DNA from: Treponema sp. UBA1793 | GTDB taxonomy: Bacteria > Spirochaetota > Spirochaetia > Treponematales > Treponemataceae | Assembly (NCBI GenBank): GCA_002314445.1 | Contig: DCFX01000011.1 | Span: 1-15,361, forward strand | Direction: 5' to 3' | Length of the DNA: 15,361 nt | Shown: in pieces, positions 1 through 7,607 of the stretch | How the letters are laid out: each line of letters begins with the position of its first letter | Position numbering within the stretch: position 1 is the stretch's first letter | Notes under the pieces: model-generated | The model's input: the letters and a program-made list of their open reading frames with translations, nothing else | Databases searched by the model: none | Told to the model about the DNA's origin: nothing | Made by a program: the position numbers and the translations under genes

Positions 1-835
1 GGTCAATAAGCCAGAAATACAGATTAATGAGGCGGGGTGTAAGTACTGCCGCATCACAGGACGGATCTTTCATCTCGTTCTCCAGTGCGTAGATTTCCTG
101 CTTCAACTTTCCTGTTTCCTGCGGTTTTAATTCCCGTTTTACGTTAAGAATTCCCCAGAGGACTCCGTATACCGGAATCCACTGCTGCAGAACGGTACCC
201 GTGTACCCTTTTTCTGCAGTTTTTTCAATCAGGCATGTAATCAGTTTAGAATCAAGGAAACTGATATCCACCCGTTCCGGATCAATAAAAAAGGCTTCCC
301 GGAAAAGAACTTTCGCATTCCTGTCACCCCCGCACAGCGCATAACAGTCGGCAAGTTCAGCAAGAACAGCAGCAAGCCCCGGCTGCGTATTGTTTGCGAT
401 TGTCAGACAATTCTGTGCGTCTTCAAATTTGCCGAGTTTTTTGCAGCACAACCCGGCTTTTCTGTAAATTTCAGCTTTTTGGACAGGACTGCATTCGTCA
501 AACAGTTTTGTATAATTTTCAAGCGCGCGCGAAAAAATCCCGCGGCTTACTGCATACAATGCCGGTTCGAACTGATGCTTCTTTCTTGAAATGAAAGACT
601 GGAATGTCTTCCATTCTGCCAGAAGGCTTTCTCCGCGCTCAAACGGATTTTCCATTTCAGACAGCTGTCTGATGTATGGTATCCAGAAATTACAGCAGTC
701 TGCCGTGAAAACAAGCTCCTGACACTCGAAATCATACTCGAAAAGACCTTCCAGAATTTTTTTTGCCTGTTCAGGATTGGCGTTTTCCAAATATCCGAAT
801 GCTTCTTTAAGCCCGTTTTCTGTTTGAATTTCCAT
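1..835 (-). CDS. TPR-like protein, C-terminus beyond window
   Basis: An open frame on the minus strand starts at ATG 835-833 (MEIQTENGLKEAFGYLENAN) and stays open to the left edge, giving 278 codons without a stop. It is predicted to be soluble: I see no signal peptide or membrane segment. The middle has helix-turn-helix repeats of TPR type, for example segments reading AEIYRKAGLCCKKLGKFEDA and LAELADCYALCGGDRNAKVL followed by FREAFFIDPE, which match the TPR pattern of small and large residues. The N-terminal part is rich in Trp, Phe and Cys. TPR proteins usually act as protein-protein scaffolds; the partner cannot be told. It is transcribed divergently from rpe, with a near-consensus promoter at 850-877 and only weak Shine-Dalgarno pairing (GAAAG at 849-845). 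The start is the first ATG after that promoter. Reality of the gene is well supported; the function is unknown. Confidence 0.8.
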   Translation of the reverse strand, partial: MEIQTENGLKEAFGYLENANPEQAKKILEGLFEYDFECQELVFTADCCNFWIPYIRQLSEMENPFERGESLLAEWKTFQSFISRKKHQFEPALYAVSRGIFSRALENYTKLFDECSPVQKAEIYRKAGLCCKKLGKFEDAQNCLTIANNTQPGLAAVLAELADCYALCGGDRNAKVLFREAFFIDPERVDISFLDSKLITCLIEKTAEKGYTGTVLQQWIPVYGVLWGILNVKRELKPQETGKLKQEIYALENEMKDPSCDAAVLTPRLINLYFWLID

Positions 836-849
836 AGCGACTATCTTTC

Positions 850-877
850 ATTATACTGGAATCTGAATTTTAGTCAA
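850..877 (-). promoter_or_regulatory. Sigma-70 promoter of the leftward TPR gene
   Basis: On the minus strand TTGACT (877-872) is followed after 16 bp by a perfect TATAAT (855-850). Transcription should begin near 843, leaving a leader of only about 7-8 nt before the ATG at 835. This is a strong match by eye; the start site is inferred from usual spacing. Confidence 0.75.
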
Positions 878-970
878 TGAGTGATTTTGTAAAAATGAAG
901 AAAACTTTATACACGCTTTACGAAAACATGTCAATACCCTTTTCGGGGAAATCTCATTTTTTTTTCAGAA

Positions 971-999
971 TAGACAATACAGGTGTATTCGGATATAAT
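971..999 (+). promoter_or_regulatory. Sigma-70 promoter of rpe with upstream T-tract
   Basis: TAGACA (971-976), a 17-bp spacer and a perfect TATAAT (994-999). A run of nine T (957-965) just upstream could act as an UP element. The -10 ends only 8 nt before the rpe ATG at 1008, so the expected start of transcription (about 1006-1008) coincides with the start codon: the message would be leaderless or nearly so. Confidence 0.75.
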
Positions 1000-1007
1000 G
1001 GAATAAA

Positions 1008-1637
1008 ATGAATAAACCTATGCTCGCGCCGTCGCTGCTTTCTGCTGATTTTTCTGATCTGGCAGGCGCTGTACGGCAGATAGAACAAAAAAACGGCTCT
1101 GTTGTGCATATTGATGTCATGGACGGGCGTTTTGTGCCGGAGATAACATACGGCCAGCCTGTCATAAAATCACTCCGTCCTCTTACCGGTCTGCCATTTG
1201 ACGTGCATCTTATGGTTGAACATCCGGAGGATCAGATTGATTCATTTGCTGCTTCCGGTGCCGACTGGATTACGTTTCATGTAGAAAGCACTGTTCATAT
1301 ACACCGGCTTCTGAGCCGTATAAGGGAACTGGGGAAAAAGGCTGGTATTGCACTAGTACCCTCGACTCCTGTTGCGTCACTTTCCGAAATTCTGCCTTTT
1401 ACCGACGTTGTGCTTGTCATGACGGTAAATCCCGGTTTCGGCGGTCAGAAAATTATACCACAATGCGTTGACAAAATTGCAGATCTCGTCCGTATCAGAA
1501 ATGAACGGAAACTTTCATATATGATTTCGGTCGACGGCGGCGTAAACGGGCAGACGCTGAGAAGCGTTGTTTCCGCAGGTGCCGACGTCATCGTATCCGG
1601 TTCCGCCTTTTTTAAAGGGGAACTCAAATGGGAGTGA
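1008..1637 (+). CDS. rpe: Ribulose-phosphate 3-epimerase
   Basis: A 209-residue cytoplasmic TIM-barrel enzyme that interconverts D-ribulose 5-phosphate and D-xylulose 5-phosphate in the pentose phosphate pathway. Family motifs appear in order: APSLLSADF (7-15), HIDVMDGRFVP (34-44), DVHLMVEHP (65-73), VMTVNPGFGGQ, and SVDGGVN (174-180). The metal ligands expected for the family are present: His34, Asp36, His67 and Asp176, with Asp36 and Asp176 also the acid/base pair. Length is typical and complete. The ATG at 1008 places APS at residues 7-9, as in known homologues, but it has almost no Shine-Dalgarno sequence and lies 8 nt from the -10 box. The stop at 1635-1637 follows the next gene's ribosome binding site, so the downstream TPR gene is probably translationally coupled. 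Assignment is very secure. Confidence 0.97.
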   Translation: MNKPMLAPSLLSADFSDLAGAVRQIEQKNGSVVHIDVMDGRFVPEITYGQPVIKSLRPLTGLPFDVHLMVEHPEDQIDSFAASGADWITFHVESTVHIHRLLSRIRELGKKAGIALVPSTPVASLSEILPFTDVVLVMTVNPGFGGQKIIPQCVDKIADLVRIRNERKLSYMISVDGGVNGQTLRSVVSAGADVIVSGSAFFKGELKWE

Positions 1638-1639
1638 GT

Positions 1640-2542
1640 ATGAAGCTGAACAGGCTGAAACTGGCTGCAGCTGCAGTACTTGTGTTTTTTTGTACTGTAT
1701 CTGTGTCCGCAGACGGTAAGCCGTCTTTATCCGGCAGGACGGCGGAAAATACGTCTTTTGCACAGGGGTGCAGTGCTTTTAAAGCCGGTGACTGGCATTC
1801 TTCCATGATCCTTCTGCGCAAGGCAGTAGCATATCCTGCCAACAATACCGCCGACGCGTGGTACATGCTTGTCGTTTCCGAAATGTATGCAGGGGAATAT
1901 AAGAGCGCGCTTGCGGATGCAGACTCGTTCATTACGTCCTTTCCGCGCAGTCTGTACATGCCGTATATCCAGTATCAGAAAGGGCGCGCACTGTTTTACT
2001 GTGGCGAGTATGAAAAATCAGTTTTACTGCTCAGCGATTTCTGCCATCAGTTCCCGGAGAATGAAATGTATGCATCGGCGCTTTTCTGGATAGCTGAATC
2101 GTTCTATGCAGGATACAACTATGATGAGGCGCGCGCTTTGTACGAAAGGATTGTAAGCGAATATCCGTCTGATGCAAAAGCACCGGCGGCACAATACCGT
2201 ATAGAAACGATTGCCCAGCGGACAAGAGAAGAAAAGCTGCTGTATCTGCTTAAGAAGACAGGTGAAGAATATCTTTCCGCAAAGGAAGATTACGAAAAAC
2301 AGCTTAAAATGTACGATTCTTCGGCCGTGACCGGCAGCATCAGAAAAATTGCTGAACTGCAGAAGCAGAACAGTGCTCTTGAAGAGGAAGTAGCCTCCCT
2401 TCAGAAACAGGTCTCACAGCTTACAGCAGCCGCCCCGTCTGATTCCGGGGTCAGTAATTCAGAGGAAATTGCAAAGCTCAAGGCAAAAGCAAGGGAAGCT
2501 CAGAATCTTCTGAATAAAAAAGAAGCGGAGGGCGGACAATGA
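1640..2542 (+). CDS. Exported TPR protein with C-terminal coiled coil
   Basis: The product has 300 residues. Residues 1-24 form a signal peptide: KLNRLK, a hydrophobic stretch, and a likely cut after SVSA. Residues about 35-200 are TPR-like repeats of the kind found in CpoB/YbgF and BamD, including GRALFYCGEYEKSVLLLSDF, then AESFYAGYNYDEARALYERI followed by VSEYP. Residues about 225-295 are Glu/Lys/Gln-rich with heptad-like leucines (IAELQKQNSALEEEVASL), suggesting a coiled coil. I prefer the ATG at 1640 because GGAG (1631-1634) lies 5 nt upstream. An in-frame ATG at 1628 with AGGGG further upstream is the alternative and adds four residues. The gene follows rpe within 2 nt and its stop overlaps the next start (ATGA). 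A periplasmic scaffold role in envelope assembly is inference from the architecture, not proven. Confidence 0.85.
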   Translation: MKLNRLKLAAAAVLVFFCTVSVSADGKPSLSGRTAENTSFAQGCSAFKAGDWHSSMILLRKAVAYPANNTADAWYMLVVSEMYAGEYKSALADADSFITSFPRSLYMPYIQYQKGRALFYCGEYEKSVLLLSDFCHQFPENEMYASALFWIAESFYAGYNYDEARALYERIVSEYPSDAKAPAAQYRIETIAQRTREEKLLYLLKKTGEEYLSAKEDYEKQLKMYDSSAVTGSIRKIAELQKQNSALEEEVASLQKQVSQLTAAAPSDSGVSNSEEIAKLKAKAREAQNLLNKKEAEGGQ

Positions 2543-3720
2543 AAAAAGACAAAATACTGATTGCCGCAGGTTTCGCGCTGCTGGCTGCAGATTTTTTGTA
2601 CGCGGCCGGAACCGGCGGAAAGACCGATAATCCCGAACCGCCCGCTGTTGAACAAAACACGGACACCAGGAAAGTGAGTCCGAACTCAACGCTGAAATGT
2701 GAATCAGGGAAAATAAAACTGGTGCTGCGGGGCGATTTCGGTACGTACGGGATATATGCGGTGAACCGGAACGGTTCGCCGGTGCCTGTTTTTGTCGATT
2801 ACGACAACTTTCTGTCGACGTATTTTTCAATCCGTGCGGGAAGGACAGAATACAGGCTTAATGAAACAAGCGGTGTTTTATCCTCTGTCGCTCAGGAAGG
2901 GAGCGGGGGCAGGCTGCTGTACACCATTCCGAAAACAGCTGATGTTTCGACAGCTTTCGCGTTCATGAAAACAAGCGCGGATCATGACGACGATATGCTC
3001 AAAGTGACTGTTACAGTTACGAACAGGGAGCCTCGTACCGATACGTTTGCATTGAAAGGTATATTTGACACTGTTCTTGGCGAAAAAACAAATATTCATT
3101 TTTCGACGGCGCTCACAAAATCCGTAAATTCTGAAGTCCAGTATCGTTCAATGGCCGGTGAAAAATGGATTTTGTCGCAGGGCAGCGGCTGCGGCGTCCA
3201 GCTGCTGCTGTACGGCGGAGATATTACACCTCCGGCTTTTGTGACGCTCGGTAATAAAGACATTATGTCGCTGCCGCTCTGGGTGCCGGCTTCCGGTTCC
3301 GCCCGTTCGTTCGACAATGTGATGTCGTACAACAATTCTGCCATCTCTGTAAACTGGGATACTGCCGATATAAAACCTGCCCAGTCTGCATCGTTTATAT
3401 TTTATATTGTCGTATCCGCTGACGGTGATGAACCTGCCGGCAGTACATATCTTGCATCTCTGCAGGGGGTGAAGGTACAGACAGCCGGAGAAAGTGTGCC
3501 CGATGTGCCTGTTTCTTCCCCTGCGGCTCCTGCGGCTAAACCGAAGCCTGATGTTCCCTTTGACGTCATTACAGAGGAAAAACTGGATCCTGAATATATA
3601 CGTGCACTTATCAACAAAATCAATGCGCTTGAGGACGACGATAAGAGTGTCAACAGAGAAGAGCTGCTCAGGCTTAATACGGAACTTGATGCCATCCTTG
3701 CAAAACTGAGGCAGCAGTAA
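2539..3720 (+). CDS. Exported protein of unknown function
   Basis: The product has 393 residues. Residues 1-22 are a signal peptide (KKDK, then a hydrophobic core ending LYA). Residues about 50-310 look beta-rich, with alternating hydrophobic residues and many Thr, Ser and Val, and no family motif I recognise. Residues about 315-340 are a Pro/Ala/Val linker (SSPAAPAAKPKPDVP). The last 50 residues are a charged helical tail (EELLRLNTELDAILAKLRQQ). A strong Shine-Dalgarno GGAGGG (2527-2532) lies 6 nt before the ATG, and the start overlaps the upstream stop as ATGA, so the two proteins are probably made together in similar amounts. The next gene starts 3 nt after its stop. I cannot assign a function; the context suggests a periplasmic partner of the flanking TPR proteins. 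Confidence 0.8.
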   Translation: MKKDKILIAAGFALLAADFLYAAGTGGKTDNPEPPAVEQNTDTRKVSPNSTLKCESGKIKLVLRGDFGTYGIYAVNRNGSPVPVFVDYDNFLSTYFSIRAGRTEYRLNETSGVLSSVAQEGSGGRLLYTIPKTADVSTAFAFMKTSADHDDDMLKVTVTVTNREPRTDTFALKGIFDTVLGEKTNIHFSTALTKSVNSEVQYRSMAGEKWILSQGSGCGVQLLLYGGDITPPAFVTLGNKDIMSLPLWVPASGSARSFDNVMSYNNSAISVNWDTADIKPAQSASFIFYIVVSADGDEPAGSTYLASLQGVKVQTAGESVPDVPVSSPAAPAAKPKPDVPFDVITEEKLDPEYIRALINKINALEDDDKSVNREELLRLNTELDAILAKLRQQ

Positions 3721-3723
3721 AAA

Positions 3724-4830
3724 ATGGCACGCGATGTTCTGCAGATTGCGCAGGGGATGCTGAGGCGGCGGAAATTCTCGGCAGCTATACGGCTTCTTGA
3801 GGGGCGCAATGAAATATACGAAGGTAATTTTGAGTACTATATTTTACTCGCAACTGCGTGCCTGTATGTAGGCGATGCCGGTACAGCTTCAACTTATTAT
3901 CAGCGCGCGCGCGAAATAAAACTTACCGACACGACGCTGCTGCTCGGGCAGGCTGCATTGTTCCTGCGCAGAGGAGATACCGACCGTGCGATTCAGTATT
4001 ATCTTGAAGTGCTCGATAATGACCCGCAGAACAGGCTGGCAAAAGATGCGCTTGAGTTTATCCGTACAAAGGGCGATTACAGTACGATCTGCCGGTGGGT
4101 TGACAGCGGAAAAATAGAGCGGTTTTATCCGCCGGCCGGTATAAATCCCGATAAAGTCTGGGGCGTTATTCTTTCTGCAGCCGCATGTGCACTTTGTGTC
4201 ATGTTTGTACTGCATGTAGCGCAGCTGCGGAAACCTGCAGGGGAGGGACCCCGTGCGGATTTGAGCAGTTTTGAACTTTCTGCCGGCGAAACGAAGAATG
4301 CACAGGAAAAGGATATGAGCGGCGGTGCGTACAAATATATCCTTTCGGGGAAAGAGATTACGGACAGCTATGAAAAGGCCCAGCGGTATTTTCAGTCGTA
4401 CCGCGACAATGCGGCACAAATAGAGATAAACAGGCTGCTCAATTCAAACGCCGTTCCGTCCATCAAGCAGAAGGCGAGGCTTCTGATGAGTTATCTTTCG
4501 GTACCGACGTTTGATACGATTACGGACAATCCTGCGTACGAAAACGTTGCGAAAGATCCGGGATTGTACATTGACTGCTACGTCGTATGGTCCGGACGCG
4601 TTTCAAATGCGGAAATGCAGGGAACGTCATACCGGTGCGATCTGCTTGTAGGGTATGAGACGATGGAAAAGGTGACGGGCATAGTTCCGCTCAGGTTCGC
4701 ATCGAATCCCGGAATCGCAAACGACAAGCCTGTAAAGGTGCTTGGTAAGATAACAATAGAAGACGGAAGATTTTGTATTGAAGGGAACGCAGTATATCAA
4801 AGCGTAAACAATTTCCTGGAAAAACCGTAA
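3724..4830 (+). CDS. Single-pass membrane TPR protein
   Basis: The product has 368 residues. There is no signal peptide. Residues about 1-130 contain TPR-like helical repeats (FEYYILLATACLYVGDAGTA; ALFLRRGDTDRAIQYYLEVL). One strongly hydrophobic segment at about 145-168 (VWGVILSAAACALCVMFVLH) should cross the inner membrane. Residues 170-365 form a second globular part ending in a beta-rich region (YIDCYVVWSGRVSNAE; VKVLGKITIEDGRF) that resembles a small barrel such as an OB fold; this is only a visual impression. By the positive-inside rule and the lack of a signal, the TPR half is probably cytoplasmic and the C-terminal half periplasmic, where it could meet the two exported proteins encoded just upstream. 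The ATG lies 3 nt after the previous stop; the nearest GAGG (3708-3711) is 12 nt upstream, so initiation may depend on coupling. Confidence 0.82.
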   Translation: MARDVLQIAQGMLRRRKFSAAIRLLEGRNEIYEGNFEYYILLATACLYVGDAGTASTYYQRAREIKLTDTTLLLGQAALFLRRGDTDRAIQYYLEVLDNDPQNRLAKDALEFIRTKGDYSTICRWVDSGKIERFYPPAGINPDKVWGVILSAAACALCVMFVLHVAQLRKPAGEGPRADLSSFELSAGETKNAQEKDMSGGAYKYILSGKEITDSYEKAQRYFQSYRDNAAQIEINRLLNSNAVPSIKQKARLLMSYLSVPTFDTITDNPAYENVAKDPGLYIDCYVVWSGRVSNAEMQGTSYRCDLLVGYETMEKVTGIVPLRFASNPGIANDKPVKVLGKITIEDGRFCIEGNAVYQSVNNFLEKP

Positions 4831-4843
4831 GCATACCGATTTT

Positions 4844-4873
4844 TTGCTTGTTTTCCGGGAGAACGCATAAAAT
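4844..4873 (+). promoter_or_regulatory. Probable recA promoter
   Basis: TTGCTT (4844-4849), an 18-bp spacer and TAAAAT (4868-4873) form a fair sigma-70 match; transcription would start near 4880, giving a leader of about 50 nt to the recA ATG at 4931. A second -10-like TATAGT at 4896-4901 has no good -35 partner. The region lies in the 100-nt gap after the preceding gene, where I see no terminator hairpin. Confidence 0.5.
4850..4864 (+). promoter_or_regulatory. Imperfect palindrome in the recA promoter spacer, candidate operator
   Basis: The 15-bp sequence GTTTTCCGGGAGAAC reads as GTTnTCCnGGAnAAC on both strands. It occupies the spacer between the -35 and -10 elements of the best recA promoter. 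The loop would be a single base, so it fits a dimeric DNA-binding protein better than an RNA hairpin. Its position suits a repressor of recA such as LexA, but the sequence is not a LexA box I know. Confidence 0.4.
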
Positions 4874-4930
4874 GATAAGGTTGCGCCTATATAGTTATAG
4901 TGGAAAAATTTCGGGAGGAAGGTAGCGATA

Positions 4931-6163
4931 ATGGCAACAACAGAAACAGCTAAACCGACTGACTTGTCGGAAAAACTGAAGGCTTTGGAAGCAGCAAAGC
5001 TTCAAATTGAAAAACAGTACGGCGCAGGCTCTCTTATGAAGCTTGGCACAAATGCGGATGCGGCAGGCTATGACGTTATTCCGTCCGGTTCCATACTCCT
5101 TGACGAGGCTCTCGGCATCGGCGGTTATCCGCGGGGACGAGTCATAGAGATGTACGGCCCTGAGTCATCAGGAAAAACGACACTTGCACTCCAGGCAATT
5201 GCCGAGGCACAGAAACTCGGCGGTATTGCGGCATTTATAGATGCGGAACATGCTCTTGACCCTCAGTATGCTAAAAACCTCGGTGTGAATATTGACGATC
5301 TCTGGGTTTCACAGCCCGATACGGGAGAGCAGGCTCTCGAAATAGCGGAAGATCTTATACGTTCCGGGGCAGTTGATATTATTGTCGTCGATTCCGTAGC
5401 CGCCCTTACTCCGCAGGCGGAAATTGAAGGTGACATGGGAGACAGCCACATGGGACTTCAGGCGCGCCTTATGAGCCAGGCGCTCCGCAAGCTCACCGCT
5501 ATCATCGGAAAATCAAACTGTCTGCTGGTTTTTATCAATCAGATACGTATGAAAATCGGTGTTATGTTCGGGAATCCGGAAACTACGACGGGCGGCAATG
5601 CGCTTAAGTTTTATGCATCGGTGCGCCTTGAAATCCGCCGTATCGAATCGATTGACGGCAAAGGCGATGAAGATGCACTGGGCAACCGCGTGCGCGTAAA
5701 GGTCGTAAAGAATAAAGTCGCTCCGCCGTTCCGCAAGGCTGAACTCGATATTTATTTCGGCAAAGGCGTTTCATCTGCTGCCAGTCTGCTTGATTCAGCT
5801 GTAAAACACGGCCTGATAGACAAAAGGGGCGCATGGTATACTGCCGGCGACGATAAAATCGGTCAGGGCAAGGAAAACGCTGTTACATTTCTTGAGGGCA
5901 ATAAAGAATATGCCGCGAACCTCGAAACAAAACTCCGCGCCCAGCTTTTCCCCGGACAGGTGCTCAGAACTAAAGAAGGGGTGCCGATAGAGAAAGCGAG
6001 GGCAGCTCAGGCAAAGAAGGATGCAAAGGCGGAAGAAAACGCCGAAGTTGTCGTAACGGAGAAAGGTAAGGAAATTGCCTCTGATCTGGTAAAAAAACGA
6101 ACTACTGCAAAAAGTGCGGAGAAAAATGCTGCAAAGCCCGCGGATACAGAGGAGCTTTTCTAA
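4931..6163 (+). CDS. recA: Recombinase RecA
   Basis: The protein has 410 residues and forms ATP-dependent filaments on single-stranded DNA for homologous recombination and repair. Visible hallmarks: Walker A GPESSGKTT (76-84), catalytic Glu106 in FIDAEHALDP, Walker B region VDIIVVDSVAAL, loop L1 around EIEGDMGDSHMGLQARLMSQ, and loop L2 around GNPETTTGGNALKFYAS. The core matches the family closely. The protein is longer than the E. coli enzyme (353 residues) because of a C-terminal tail of about 60 residues rich in Ala, Lys and Glu, which probably modulates DNA and protein access. A strong Shine-Dalgarno GGGAGGAAGG (4913-4922) lies 8 nt before the ATG. It is the first gene of a long co-directional cluster; folK starts 2 nt after its stop. 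A promoter with an operator-like palindrome precedes it. Confidence 0.98.
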   Translation: MATTETAKPTDLSEKLKALEAAKLQIEKQYGAGSLMKLGTNADAAGYDVIPSGSILLDEALGIGGYPRGRVIEMYGPESSGKTTLALQAIAEAQKLGGIAAFIDAEHALDPQYAKNLGVNIDDLWVSQPDTGEQALEIAEDLIRSGAVDIIVVDSVAALTPQAEIEGDMGDSHMGLQARLMSQALRKLTAIIGKSNCLLVFINQIRMKIGVMFGNPETTTGGNALKFYASVRLEIRRIESIDGKGDEDALGNRVRVKVVKNKVAPPFRKAELDIYFGKGVSSAASLLDSAVKHGLIDKRGAWYTAGDDKIGQGKENAVTFLEGNKEYAANLETKLRAQLFPGQVLRTKEGVPIEKARAAQAKKDAKAEENAEVVVTEKGKEIASDLVKKRTTAKSAEKNAAKPADTEELF

Positions 6164-6165
6164 TC

Positions 6166-6690
6166 GTGATTCAGGTTATTCTTGGTCTTGGTTCCAACAC
6201 ATCATACGATGGAAAAGAACCGGTTGAGCTTTTAGGATGTGCATGCGCATGTCTCAAAAAAATACTTTCATCGTTCGTTTTTTCGTCTGTATACCGTACG
6301 AAAGCTTTATACGTCACAGATCAGGATGATTTTTACAATATGGCTGTGAAGGGGCGGGTGGATGATTCCATAACCCCTTACAGCCTCCTCGACTCGGTCA
6401 ACAGAATAGAAGCTCTGTACGGACGCGACAGGAATGCCGAGAAGCGGTTCGGCCCTCGTCCGCTCGATATCGATATTGAACTGTTCGGGGATGAAACGGT
6501 GCATGATGAAACACTGCAGATTCCGCACCCCAGAATGCACGAACGCGGTTTTGTGTTAATTCCTTTGCTTGAGATTTTATCAGGTTCTGCCGATGTTAAT
6601 ATCAGGGATACATGTGCCGCATATTTAAAGCGGCTTCCGGATCAGGGCGTACAAATGTATCTGCCCGCAAATAACTTTGTGATTCCCTGA
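6166..6690 (+). CDS. folK: 2-amino-4-hydroxy-6-hydroxymethyldihydropteridine pyrophosphokinase
   Basis: The enzyme has 174 residues and transfers pyrophosphate from ATP to 6-hydroxymethyl-7,8-dihydropterin in folate synthesis, in the cytoplasm. Family motifs: LGLGSN (6-11), the signature RFGPRPLDIDIELFG (94-108) with Mg-binding Asp101 and Asp103, and IPHPRMHERGFVLIPL. Length is usual for a monofunctional enzyme. The start is GTG at 6166, 2 nt after the recA stop; AGAGGAG (6148-6154), inside the last recA codons, provides the Shine-Dalgarno sequence at 11 nt. No other folate gene is in the window, so it is separated from its pathway partners here. Co-transcription with recA is inferred from the spacing. 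Confidence 0.95.
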   Translation: MIQVILGLGSNTSYDGKEPVELLGCACACLKKILSSFVFSSVYRTKALYVTDQDDFYNMAVKGRVDDSITPYSLLDSVNRIEALYGRDRNAEKRFGPRPLDIDIELFGDETVHDETLQIPHPRMHERGFVLIPLLEILSGSADVNIRDTCAAYLKRLPDQGVQMYLPANNFVIP

Positions 6691-6700
6691 GAGGCGTAGT

Positions 6701-7600
6701 ATGGCAGATGAAAATTTGAAGAATACCGCAGGAGCAGTGCAGACTGCAACGATGGCTCCTGCACAGACGGGAACAGAAAAAACTGACGGCGGCAAGCGCA
6801 AATATACAGTGGGCGAATTTGACGGCCCGCTTGATCTTTTATGGACGCTTATACGCGAAAGCAAGGTTAATATTTACGATATTCCGATTGCACTGATTAC
6901 GGAACAGTATCTTGATTATCTTGATTATGCTGTCCAGACTGATTTGGGTGATTTATCCGAGTTTTACAACTGGGCTGCAAAACTGCTTTATATAAAGAGC
7001 CGCATGCTGCTTCCCGTTGAAGTAACGTACGATGACGACGAGGATGATGAAGATCCGCGGAAGGAACTTGTCGACAAGCTTATCGAATATCAGAAATTCA
7101 AGCGGCTTTCTGCCCTGATGGAAGAGCAGGAAGATACATCCGAGTGGAATTTTGAACGGGCAAAAATTCAGCGTGTGCTTCCGTTTGACAAAACTGATGC
7201 ACTTTGGGAACAGGTTGATACATGGGATCTGCTCCAGCAGATGCAGAAAATTTTCCGCGATATGGTATCGCAGTATTCAAATGAAAAAATTCTGAATATG
7301 TATGAGGAAATTTCTGTCAATGAAAAGATTACGCTTATGGAAGAAAAACTGGAGACGACTGGAGAATGCCTGTTCACCGATCTCATTACCCGTCCGGGAA
7401 ACGAGATGGATATAGTCTGTTCTTTTATGGCTCTGCTTGAGGCTGTAAAGTTTAAAATGATTCAGGTCTTCCAGAACCGGCTTTTTGGTGATATAAAGAT
7501 ATGTCGCAGAACGGATGAGGATGCGGGTAGTATTACGCCGCAGGAAATCACCGTTGAAGGCCCTCCGGCTGATTCTTCCGCTGAAAATGCGGAAGAATAG
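6701..7600 (+). CDS. scpA: Segregation and condensation protein A (kleisin ScpA)
   Basis: The product has 299 residues. ScpA is the kleisin that bridges SMC heads and binds ScpB in bacterial condensin, acting on the nucleoid. Evidence: the N-terminal motif FDGPLDLL (40-47) with NIYDIPIALITEQYL, the helix YNWAAKLLYIKSRMLLP, an acidic linker DDDEDDEDPRKELVDKLIEYQKFKR (broken here only by family pattern), and a C-terminal winged-helix region ending FQNRLFGDIKICRR. An N-terminal extension of about 33 residues, rich in Ala, Thr and Gln, precedes the conserved domain and is not typical. GAGAGG (6689-6694) lies 6 nt before the ATG. It lies 10 nt after folK; scpB follows after a 69-nt gap holding a possible small ORF. 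No smc gene is present in the window. Confidence 0.95.
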   Translation: MADENLKNTAGAVQTATMAPAQTGTEKTDGGKRKYTVGEFDGPLDLLWTLIRESKVNIYDIPIALITEQYLDYLDYAVQTDLGDLSEFYNWAAKLLYIKSRMLLPVEVTYDDDEDDEDPRKELVDKLIEYQKFKRLSALMEEQEDTSEWNFERAKIQRVLPFDKTDALWEQVDTWDLLQQMQKIFRDMVSQYSNEKILNMYEEISVNEKITLMEEKLETTGECLFTDLITRPGNEMDIVCSFMALLEAVKFKMIQVFQNRLFGDIKICRRTDEDAGSITPQEITVEGPPADSSAENAEE

Positions 7601-7607
7601 GGAAATA

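Noticed and set aside
933..965. CCC...GGG followed by nine T as a terminator upstream of rpe
   Set aside because: The stem is only three pairs and the site lies between two divergent promoters; the T-tract fits an UP element better.
3889..4419. 176-codon open frame on the minus strand
   Set aside because: Fully opposite the membrane TPR gene, with no recognisable domain and no promoter or ribosome binding site.
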